Assembly (NCBI RefSeq): GCF_021390495.1
Contig: NZ_JAJEJP010000001.1
Coordinates: 3,906,001 to 3,970,000, forward strand
DNA: 64,000 bases
Source of the DNA: Paraburkholderia sp. ZP32-5
GTDB taxonomy: Bacteria > Pseudomonadota > Gammaproteobacteria > Burkholderiales > Burkholderiaceae
Direction: 5' to 3'
Part shown: positions 57,784-64,000 of the stretch, piece after piece
How positions within the stretch are numbered: the first letter of the stretch is position 1
Layout: the number at the start of each line of letters is the position of its first letter
Translations under genes and position numbers: made by a program
The notes under the pieces: generated by a model
Told to the model about the DNA's origin: nothing
What the model saw: only the letters and a program-made list of their open reading frames with translations
Database searches by the model: none

Positions 57784-59139
57784 ATGAAAAAAAGTCGTCT
57801 ATCGATCGTCAAGCTTTGCGTCATCGTGCCGATCGCGCTGCTATTGATTGCTTTTGTGTGGGTATTGGCGCGAGCGCATCTGGAACTTGGCGGAAGCCAG
57901 CCGAATCAGCAGATTCTGGGCCGGGCGCTTACCGACGGGCAGCGTGCCATGGACCAGGCCTGCACGGGGGTCGTCACCACGAAGCAAAGCGTCTGGCTGG
58001 TCGGCCGCATCGAGACTGAAGATGGCCAGAATCCCCCGCAGGGTGCGATCAATCTGGACTCCCTGCTGCCCGCCGGTTCCACGCCAGACACTGACTCTCA
58101 CGAAGTCTCGGAGATCTCCCGTTTGGGTAGCGATGGCGCGTTTCACACGGTGGCCTATATCAATGGCGAAGCGTGCGCGCTGCCTTCCGCGGATAAAGCA
58201 AGCATGCTTCTGCTGACCGGCGCGCAACCCCCAGAGAAAAAAGCAGGCCTGCAAACTCAGACGGCAGTTTTCCAGGCAGACGACCAGGGAAAAAACTGGC
58301 GCGTACTCCAAGGTGGTTTCATGGCCGACGCGGGATGGCTCGCATGGGGCCTGAATCCTTACTTTCACGGCAGCAACGAAGTCTGGGCCGCGGGGCAAGG
58401 AAAGCTTTTCTATTCGTCCGACCAGGGCGCACACGCACAGGCCATCGAATCCACTGATCAGTTGTGGCAAGCTCCGCAAGGCACGCTGTCTTACACACCG
58501 GGAGACCCTGTCGACATCGCGGCGCATGTCATCCAGTTCAATGATCAGCAGGCAACGGCCTGGGTCAGCCAGAGCTATTGGGATACTGACCGCAAGCGGC
58601 AGACTTTCACGCGTGAAACGCAATTGACGCTTCATGACGGACATTGGGAAGCCGGTGCCATCCGCACGACACAGGGGCTCTACTTAGACGAGGTCAAGGA
58701 CGATGGTGCAGGCCACGTGATCGCGGAGCTGAGTCGCAGCATCCACGCCGAGGATGAACTGGCCGAATTGGGGCAAGACGGCCATTCGTGGAGCAAGCTC
58801 GGCGATCTGCCGAATCCATTCTGGCCACTTCCGGCTTCGTCCAGCATCCGGTCCAATCAGCAAACCAATTTCTACGTCAGTGGTCCGCTCATCCTCGCGA
58901 CCATCACCAGTGAGTACGAGACCGTTCAACCGTCTTTTCTCGGAAGCAAACGGGCAAAGATCGAAGGCAACGGGGTCTTCTTCTCGAACGACAAAGGCAA
59001 TCACTGGAAAAAGCTCGCCATCCCGGGCTATCTGGGCGTGCTGGGATTCAATGCGGAAAAGAAGCAAGTCTATTGGGACAAAGGCAACTGGTTCCACAAT
59101 CCAGATCGCAACATCTACTCAAGCGATTTGTCCCAGTGA
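57784..59139 (+). CDS. Membrane-anchored Asp-box (BNR) propeller protein
   Basis: 451-residue protein: an N-terminal signal anchor (IVKLCVIVPIALLLIAFVWV LARAHL) then a periplasmic domain with three Asp-box motifs (S/A-x-D-x-G-x-x-W): QADDQGKNWRVL at about 160, YSSDQGAHAQAI at about 216, FSNDKGNHWKKL at about 405. Aromatic blade-like segments lie between. This is the look of a sialidase-type beta-propeller lacking obvious catalytic residues. Located between the immunity copies and PAAR, it may be another immunity or accessory protein. Function unknown. Confidence 0.75.
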   Translation: MKKSRLSIVKLCVIVPIALLLIAFVWVLARAHLELGGSQPNQQILGRALTDGQRAMDQACTGVVTTKQSVWLVGRIETEDGQNPPQGAINLDSLLPAGSTPDTDSHEVSEISRLGSDGAFHTVAYINGEACALPSADKASMLLLTGAQPPEKKAGLQTQTAVFQADDQGKNWRVLQGGFMADAGWLAWGLNPYFHGSNEVWAAGQGKLFYSSDQGAHAQAIESTDQLWQAPQGTLSYTPGDPVDIAAHVIQFNDQQATAWVSQSYWDTDRKRQTFTRETQLTLHDGHWEAGAIRTTQGLYLDEVKDDGAGHVIAELSRSIHAEDELAELGQDGHSWSKLGDLPNPFWPLPASSSIRSNQQTNFYVSGPLILATITSEYETVQPSFLGSKRAKIEGNGVFFSNDKGNHWKKLAIPGYLGVLGFNAEKKQVYWDKGNWFHNPDRNIYSSDLSQ

Positions 59140-59274
59140 ACCCGGAAGCCTCTGACAATTTCGCATGCGTGGCATTCACGTTGTCCTGCGCCACGCTTCG
59201 CTGATACCGACGCGAATCCAATGCCACTCCCAAGCGCATAACCGAACATGTTCTGATCAAAAGAGGAACCCAGT

Positions 59275-59682
59275 ATGGCCAGCAATGTCGCCCGCGTCGG
59301 AGACAAAACCTCTCACGGCGGAACGATCGAAACCGGATGCGACGCCTACCAGGTACAAGGCAAGGCCGCCGCGCAGCTTGGCGATCTGGTGCCGTGTCCG
59401 AAGTGCGGCGGCTCCTTTCCCATCGTGACGAGCCATGCGCCGCAGACCATCGTTCATGGACGGCCGCTGGCCTATCACGGCGACAAGCTCGCATGCGGCG
59501 CGATCATCGAAGCGAGCGGTCAGTTGCTGTCGAGCAGTCCAACGACGCAGCAAACAGGAAGCGGTTCCGGTTCCGCTGCTGCCGTCGCGGCGGCCGACAC
59601 GCCGGCACCGTCTTCGACCTTGTGCCTCGAATGTTTGCAGGCCGCTGCCGCAAGCGGCGCGACCACCGTGCCGCGAGGCTAG
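59275..59682 (+). CDS. PAAR-domain spike-tip protein
   Basis: 135-residue protein. PAAR domain at residues 1-95: VARVGDKTSHGGTIETGC, CPKCGGSFPIVTSHAPQTIV, HGRPLAYHGDKLACGAIIEA S, with His/Cys zinc ligands. It caps the VgrG spike and recruits effectors. The ~40-residue Ser/Ala tail ends with a CLEC motif. No toxin domain is fused, so an effector must bind non-covalently; the Tox-REase-5 toxin encoded nearby is the candidate. Confidence 0.93.
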   Translation: MASNVARVGDKTSHGGTIETGCDAYQVQGKAAAQLGDLVPCPKCGGSFPIVTSHAPQTIVHGRPLAYHGDKLACGAIIEASGQLLSSSPTTQQTGSGSGSAAAVAAADTPAPSSTLCLECLQAAAASGATTVPRG

Positions 59683-59685
59683 CGG

Positions 59686-60189
59686 ATGGCCTTGACGCTC
59701 GATGAAGAACTCGACCGCGCGATTCTGCAGTTCGGCCCGCTTGCCCGACTGTATGCGCTGGTGGACGGCACGCTCGCGCAGATGCAAGGGCTGGGATACC
59801 CCGAACCCGGCGCGGGGTCGTGGGGACTCTTTTCGTTGACGGCGGACGACACGCTGTCCCCGGCCGGCCCCTGGCTCATGGATGCCGCGAAGGGCGCGCC
59901 TTCGAACCTGGCGATTGCAACCGCGCTTGCAAAGTCACCGGCCGGCGTGAGCTGGCTTATCAGCCGCCTCGACTTGCGACCGCTTGCCGACGCGCTGACG
60001 CAACGTCTCGATGTGCGCATGCCGGACGGAACGGTGTCGCTGCTGCGCTGGTACGACGCGCGGCTATTACCCGGGATCGTCGGCGTGATGACGGAACAGC
60101 AACGGCAGACGTTCTTTGCGCCGACCCATGACTGGCTGGTGCAGGTGAACGGTCAACTGACCGAAGTCTGGACAAGCCAGCGTGTCTGA
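59686..60189 (+). CDS. Small DUF4123 chaperone, PAAR-linked
   Basis: 167-residue DUF4123 protein: ARLYALVDGTLAQ (family start), then LLRWYDARLLPGIVGVMTEQ (RxYDxR motif). Three bases separate it from the PAAR gene, so the two form an operon. Small DUF4123 proteins load PAAR-dependent effectors; the nuclease toxin converging from the right is the likely client. It lacks the long C-terminal domain of the chaperone at 51231. Confidence 0.85.
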   Translation: MALTLDEELDRAILQFGPLARLYALVDGTLAQMQGLGYPEPGAGSWGLFSLTADDTLSPAGPWLMDAAKGAPSNLAIATALAKSPAGVSWLISRLDLRPLADALTQRLDVRMPDGTVSLLRWYDARLLPGIVGVMTEQQRQTFFAPTHDWLVQVNGQLTEVWTSQRV

Positions 60190-60218
60190 ATTTTCCGCCG
60201 AACGGCCAGGCCCGCGCG

Positions 60219-60953
60219 CTAAAGCTCCGAATACGCAGGCAGCAGATCCTGGTCCACCAGACGGATCTCGATACGATTGGCGATCTCGACGTGCTCCGGC
60301 TTGTCTGCCGAGAACATCGCATCGATGACGCTGACGATGATCGTGCCGGTCTGCTGCTTACCCGCGGCGGGCACCGGAATCAGCGCGCGCGCTTCAGGAA
60401 CCTGCTGTTCGGTGATGACCTTCGGCAAATACAGCATCCAGCCGACACCGGGCTTATCGTCGAACACTCTCTTCTCGAAGTAGTCCAGCGGAGCAACCGT
60501 CACTGCTACCGGCAGATAGGTGACCGCCAACAGCGAAACAACATCCCGCATTGCCGGGAAGTCGGCCAATCCCGCGCTGTCGCTGTTCGCACCCGGCAGA
60601 TCGATAGCGATCTCGGACGGTAACGGCCCCGTATCGATCGACAGCGACAGTGTCGCGCCATCGTCGGCATCGTTTTGTGCATTCCACAGACCAAGAACCT
60701 TCGCCCGATTTTTCTTGTTGTGATATTTGGTTTCCAGCACGGCCAGCAATGCCGTCGACGGCACACCGGGACTCTCGAAAGCGGGATACAACCGGGCTTC
60801 CTCTTCCGTATATCCGGTCAGGTTCCACCGGCCAAGACGGCTATCTTTGCTTGCCAGCAGTTCGATCACCGGCCATAGCCGTTTCAGATGCGCCGCGAAA
60901 TCCGCTGGCGCAGCAAAGTCAGAAGCATCGTGAAATTGCGCGACGATTTGCAT
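60219..60953 (-). CDS. Immunity protein, Imm52 family
   Basis: 244-residue cytosolic protein matching Imm52: DFAAHLKRLWPVIELLASKD SRLGRWNL, YTEEEARLYPAFESPGVPST, GVGWMLYLPKVITEQQVPEA. Imm52 proteins neutralise Tox-REase-5 toxins, and the gene lies nine bases after the toxin gene here. ATG 60953 (MQIVAQ) is chosen; the frame upstream overlaps the toxin. It converges with the DUF4123 gene, 30 bases apart. Confidence 0.88.
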   Translation of the reverse strand: MQIVAQFHDASDFAAPADFAAHLKRLWPVIELLASKDSRLGRWNLTGYTEEEARLYPAFESPGVPSTALLAVLETKYHNKKNRAKVLGLWNAQNDADDGATLSLSIDTGPLPSEIAIDLPGANSDSAGLADFPAMRDVVSLLAVTYLPVAVTVAPLDYFEKRVFDDKPGVGWMLYLPKVITEQQVPEARALIPVPAAGKQQTGTIIVSVIDAMFSADKPEHVEIANRIEIRLVDQDLLPAYSEL

Positions 60954-60961
60954 GCTATTGA

Positions 60962-61561
60962 TCACGGTTGATAGACCGACGGCACGCGAGCGCGCGTGAG
61001 CGTCGGCAGCATGTAGGTGTGGGCTTTGGGCGTTGCGAAATACCACATCAGACGGGCCGGCGGATTCGAGTTGACCGCGATGGACTGATTCAGAATCTGC
61101 TCGCTCATATCAGTGAATCCCATAAAGAATGGCTTGGGCCGTCCGTCCGTGCCGATGAACTGGTCATAGTTGCCTTTGGCTTCCTGCAACAGACACTCGC
61201 CCGCACGAAAGCCATCGAAATCGATGCCCTCCCACGCCCACTCGTCACTCCAGCGGCAGCTTTCTTCATCGAATGCAAAGCCGGTAATACGGGCTTGATA
61301 GCGGTATGAATTCCAGTTTACGCCGTGATTCCGTCGCAGCTTCGCCCCCGCTTCCGGCGGACATTTTTTGCAGCGTTCGTCACTGCGCGGCACCGCGCGA
61401 ACAGCAGGCGTTGCCTTGCTGCTGTCCTTTGCCGTATCGCCCGACAGGCTAGCCGTTCCCGCCGCCGCCGTCCCGCCCAACAAGGCGGCTCCAACTCGCG
61501 CCAAGAGCGGCCCAAGCTCCGTTGCCGCTCCCTCGACCACCGGCACTGCCAGTCCCGCCAT
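60962..61561 (-). CDS. Tox-REase-5 nuclease toxin (T6SS effector)
   Basis: 199-residue toxin. The C-terminal ~140 residues match restriction-endonuclease-fold toxin 5: CKKCPPEAG, GVNWNSYRYQARITGFAFDE, SCRWSDEWAWEGIDFDGFRA. The presumed PD-(D/E)xK-type site comprises D114 or D116 and E127-x-K129 (LLQEAKGNYDQF). The N-terminal 50 residues are Ala/Gly-rich with no PAAR. GGGAGGG precedes the start, ATG 61561, which lies within the upstream gene (113-base overlap). Acts by degrading DNA, as in P. aeruginosa TseT (inference). Confidence 0.9.
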   Translation of the reverse strand: MAGLAVPVVEGAATELGPLLARVGAALLGGTAAAGTASLSGDTAKDSSKATPAVRAVPRSDERCKKCPPEAGAKLRRNHGVNWNSYRYQARITGFAFDEESCRWSDEWAWEGIDFDGFRAGECLLQEAKGNYDQFIGTDGRPKPFFMGFTDMSEQILNQSIAVNSNPPARLMWYFATPKAHTYMLPTLTRARVPSVYQP

Positions 61562-61916
61562 GCTCCAGCCCTCCCTTCCAGTCCGGATGCTCGATGTGCC
61601 ACCGGATCACACGCAGATAGTCGTGGAATCTCGCATCGGCTGGACGCCCAGGCCGGGTCAGCCAGTTGCGCGTCGCGGGTTTTTCGTAGAACCCTGGCGA
61701 GAACGCTTCGAGGCGCAGGAATGCCGCCATGTTTTCATCCGTGGAGATACCCATCTCGCGCGCAGCCTCATAGGCATGCCATAGCCGCACGGACAGCGTC
61801 CCGTCGTCCGCAAACGCGGGATTTTCCTGCACGAGGTCTTGCCGGATCTGCTCGACATAGCCGCGCGCATCGATCTGCGCGAGCGCCGCCGCCTGCTGTT
61901 CTGAAAATTCAAGCAC
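61449..61916 (-). CDS. Small partner protein encoded before the nuclease toxin
   Basis: 155-residue protein. Residues 1-118 look like a folded helical domain (SEQQAAALAQIDARGYVEQI RQDLVQ; VRLWHAYEAAREMGIS; FHDYLRVIRWHIEHPDW). The last ~37 residues are Gly-rich (GGTGSAGGRGSGNGAWAA) and lie in another frame over the toxin start, so they may be incidental. Proteins of this kind precede Tox-REase-5 effectors and could be a co-chaperone. Starts 35 bases after the OmpA gene. Confidence 0.75.
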   Translation of the reverse strand: MLEFSEQQAAALAQIDARGYVEQIRQDLVQENPAFADDGTLSVRLWHAYEAAREMGISTDENMAAFLRLEAFSPGFYEKPATRNWLTRPGRPADARFHDYLRVIRWHIEHPDWKGGLEHGGTGSAGGRGSGNGAWAALGASWSRLVGRDGGGGNG

Positions 61917-61951
61917 GAGGCTTCGCCTCCATCAGTCAGGAATCACGCTGC

Positions 61952-62812
61952 CTACAACCCTGCCCGAAACTCGATGCGCCGGTTACGCGCCCGCCCGTCG
62001 CTCGTATCGTTCGACGCCACCGGCTGGTCCGGTCCGACGCCGGTCGTCGTCAACTGTTGCGGCGAGATGCCTTTCGACACCAGGTAACCCTTCACTGCAT
62101 CCGCGCGCGCCTGGCTCAGCGCGATGTTCGATGCGCGATTGCCCGCGTTGTCGGTGTGGCCGATGATCTCGACCACGCGTGTATTCATCTTGACGAGCAC
62201 GGCGGCCATCTGGTCGAGAATCGCGCGGCCCTGCGGCGCGAGCGTCGCGCTGCCGGTTTCGAATTCGATCGTGCGGTTGGCCAACGTCTGGTCGAGCAGG
62301 CCCTGTTCGGACGCGCGCACGCGCAGTCCGTTGCGGATCGTGTAAGTCGGGTTCAGCGCGGTGGCCATGTCGCTCGCGACCTGCTGACGCGTCGCTTCGT
62401 TGCCCACTTCGCCGCGCACGTCGATCTGCGTGCCGTCGATCTTCAGCTCACCTTTACTGATCTGCTTCAGTTGCGGGCCGATCAGCTTTTGCACGTTCGC
62501 GGACCAGTTCGGCGGCGTCGCCACGTCACCCACCTCGATCTGGTCGACGACGTTCGCGGCACCATACGTGTCGCGCAAGCGGGCGAGCACCGCGGCGTGC
62601 GTGGCTTCGTCAGGCACCTTGCCGCCCGCCACTACCTGCCCCGGTGCCGCGTTGGCCTGGACGACAGGCGCGCTGGCGCCGCCGTTGTCCGCGAACGCAG
62701 CATCGGCGCCGGTCAACAGAACCGCGGCCAGCGTGACGTACACCGCCGCGACCGCAAAACGGGACCAGGACCCGGTCAGCGCCCGTGTACGGGCAAAGGC
62801 ATCGCCGCGCAT
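61952..62812 (-). CDS. T6SS-associated OmpA-family protein (TagN-like)
   Basis: 286-residue exported protein: signal WSRFAVAAVYVTLAAVLLTG ADAAFA, a BON-like middle (KGELKIDGTQIDVRGEVGNE ATRQQ) and a C-terminal OmpA domain (IEFETGSATLAPQGRAILDQ, IIGHTDNAGNRASNIALSQA RADAV, RNRRIEF) that binds peptidoglycan. It probably anchors the T6SS to the wall, complementing a TssL that lacks this domain. The symbol is uncertain. ATG 62812, four bases after tagF. Confidence 0.87.
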   Translation of the reverse strand: MRGDAFARTRALTGSWSRFAVAAVYVTLAAVLLTGADAAFADNGGASAPVVQANAAPGQVVAGGKVPDEATHAAVLARLRDTYGAANVVDQIEVGDVATPPNWSANVQKLIGPQLKQISKGELKIDGTQIDVRGEVGNEATRQQVASDMATALNPTYTIRNGLRVRASEQGLLDQTLANRTIEFETGSATLAPQGRAILDQMAAVLVKMNTRVVEIIGHTDNAGNRASNIALSQARADAVKGYLVSKGISPQQLTTTGVGPDQPVASNDTSDGRARNRRIEFRAGL

Positions 62813-62816
62813 CACG

Positions 62817-63806
62817 TCACGCCCCGGCGAAGGCTTCGCGAAACGTGTCGATGCTGACGCGCAGCGACAGTTGTCGCTGGTCCAGATAGCTGACGAGTTT
62901 GCTGATGCCATGATCGCTGTGTGCCTGTTCGTCGATCCACTCCGGATCGTCAATGTCGATGTTGTGGGCAGCGTACGTCTGCGGATCGACCACGCTGTGC
63001 AGCGTTTTGGCGGACGCGCCGTTAAAGCCGACGACGAGCCGTTCGCGCTGCGCGATCGTGCCGATGAAGATCGCCAGTTCGAAGTCCGCCTTCGCGACGA
63101 ACGGCGCGATCAGTTCGAGCCAGAACGCGGCCACGAGACTGCGATACAGCGGATCGGTCGGCAGTGGCAGCGTCAAGCCGCGTTCGAGATGCGACGAACC
63201 GCTCGTCATCACCGGCCGCAGCAACGAGCCGAGCGCGAGCATCGCGCCGCGCATCCGCACCGGATGGCCGTTCGCCAGCAGCATCTGTTCGAGGCCGGCA
63301 AGCGTCTGATGCTCGATGAAGTCGCTGAACGTGCCGTCGTGCGGATTGCCATGCCCCGCGATATCCACCGGCACCTGGGTTTCGCCCAGCGTCTGCAGCG
63401 CGCCCGAAGGATCATCGGTCGTGACGAGCGGTTGCATTTGCGCGGCCACGCGCGACCACAGCCGCGCGAACGCGAGCGGGCTGCGCGCGAGGAATGCGAG
63501 CGGCTGCTCGACTTCGATCGCGGCCGCGGCGACGAACGGAAAGCGGCGCGACGACTGGTCGCGGCTCGCGATCATGTGGCCGGCGATCGCCAGCCGGCTC
63601 TGCGAGCCGAGGAACGCGAAGTGCATCGGCTTCGCGTCTTCGTAGGTGATCTTCCAACGCGGGTCGTCGGCGAGCAGTTCCATCGCCTGGGCGATCCAGT
63701 GATCGAGCGTATGCAGCAATTGCGGGTTGTGCGCGCTCTTCACGAAGTCGCCGCGCGACGGAATCTTGCCGAAGTAGGCGACCTGCGCCTGCACGGACTG
63801 GGTCAT
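62817..63806 (-). CDS. tagF: T6SS-associated regulator TagF
   Basis: 329-residue protein of the TagF/ImpM family, a post-translational repressor of T6SS in other bacteria. Start block VAYFGKIPSRGDFVKSAHNP and later PMHFAFLGSQSRLAIAGHMI ASRDQSSRRFPF are characteristic; the C-terminal ~170 residues are family-specific. It overlaps the preceding gene's stop (ATGA). No PppA or PpkA gene is in the window. Confidence 0.93.
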   Translation of the reverse strand: MTQSVQAQVAYFGKIPSRGDFVKSAHNPQLLHTLDHWIAQAMELLADDPRWKITYEDAKPMHFAFLGSQSRLAIAGHMIASRDQSSRRFPFVAAAAIEVEQPLAFLARSPLAFARLWSRVAAQMQPLVTTDDPSGALQTLGETQVPVDIAGHGNPHDGTFSDFIEHQTLAGLEQMLLANGHPVRMRGAMLALGSLLRPVMTSGSSHLERGLTLPLPTDPLYRSLVAAFWLELIAPFVAKADFELAIFIGTIAQRERLVVGFNGASAKTLHSVVDPQTYAAHNIDIDDPEWIDEQAHSDHGISKLVSYLDQRQLSLRVSIDTFREAFAGA

Positions 63807-64000
63807 TGCGCATCTCCGGGTTTCACGGTTGCCGCAGGGGCCGCTGCCTGCAGCGTCGCGGTTGTCTGCGGTGCCTGCGTCTGGGTTTGCGTTGGGGCCG
63901 CTGAGGGCGCTGGAGGCGCCGCCGGCCCGACGCTGGCGATCGACGCCGGCAGTTGCAGGCCGCGCAGGCTCTGCTGCTGCGGTGCATCGCCGTTGCCGCC
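63803..64000 (-). CDS. tssM: 3' end of tssM (partial)
   Basis: The last 65 codons of a leftward gene that continues past the window edge. The piece reads SLRGLQLPASIASVGPAAPP then a Pro/Ala/Gln/Thr-rich tail ending VKPGDAQ, with an ATGA overlap on tagF. tssM normally precedes tagF in this locus and is otherwise absent, so it is assigned mainly by synteny; the fragment has no diagnostic domain. Confidence 0.6.
   Translation of the reverse strand, partial: GGNGDAPQQQSLRGLQLPASIASVGPAAPPAPSAAPTQTQTQAPQTTATLQAAAPAATVKPGDAQ

Noticed and set aside
1..64000. tRNA, rRNA, CRISPR array or insertion sequence
   Set aside because: I saw no cloverleaf, regularly spaced short repeats with unique spacers, or transposase/integrase gene on either strand.

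Overview
The window is high-GC chromosomal DNA from a member of the Burkholderiaceae, most likely Paraburkholderia. I infer this from codon usage, the set of conserved small proteins, the BTH_I2691-type effector and the layout of the type VI secretion (T6SS) locus; no rRNA, tRNA or other taxonomic anchor is present, so the species is open.

Layout. 0-9.8 kb is ordinary chromosome: a LysE exporter, a beta-hydroxyacid dehydrogenase, a Mut7-C RNase-like protein, an IclR regulator, a DMT exporter, a DUF2242 lipoprotein, a lytic transglycosylase and a BamE-like lipoprotein. At 9.9-16.6 kb lies a 2230-residue trimeric autotransporter adhesin (minus strand) with a palindrome-rich upstream region. 18.6-21.0 kb is an orphan T6SS effector module: hcp, an L,D-transpeptidase-like Tlde1/DUF2778 effector, and two membrane proteins that together carry five copies of one 98-residue, two-helix unit (candidate immunity proteins). 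21.0-27.7 kb holds an alkyl/aryl-sulfatase operon, pstS, and a coupled TonB-like/trypsin-like pair. 27.9-34.7 kb is an aromatic-acid catabolic cassette (MFS permease, class II aldolase, reductase, Rieske oxygenase, GntR/FCD regulator). It is bounded on one side by tssL and on the other by a short copy of the tssL 3' end, which suggests a cassette insertion scar.

34.7-64 kb is one main T6SS locus. tssJ-tssK-tssL run leftward; from a divergent promoter region a TPR lipoprotein, tssB, tssC, hcp, tssE, tssF, tssG, tssH, tssA and vgrG run rightward, followed by a DUF4123 chaperone, a VasX/BTH_I2691-type pore-forming effector, three tandem DUF6708 paralogues (candidate immunity genes), an Asp-box propeller protein, a PAAR spike tip and a second DUF4123 protein. 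Converging on these from the right edge are tssM (3' end only), tagF, an OmpA-like gene, a small partner protein, a Tox-REase-5 nuclease toxin and its Imm52 immunity gene.

Together the T6SS genes give a nearly complete apparatus (baseplate, sheath, tube, ClpV, membrane complex, TagF regulator) with two local effector-immunity sets, plus the separate Hcp-linked peptidoglycan effector. The most interesting signals are the modular repeats in candidate immunity proteins at both loci (5 x 98 residues; three DUF6708 genes with a 356-bp identical tract), the duplicated tssL end, and GntR-type palindromes in the control region of the catabolic cassette.
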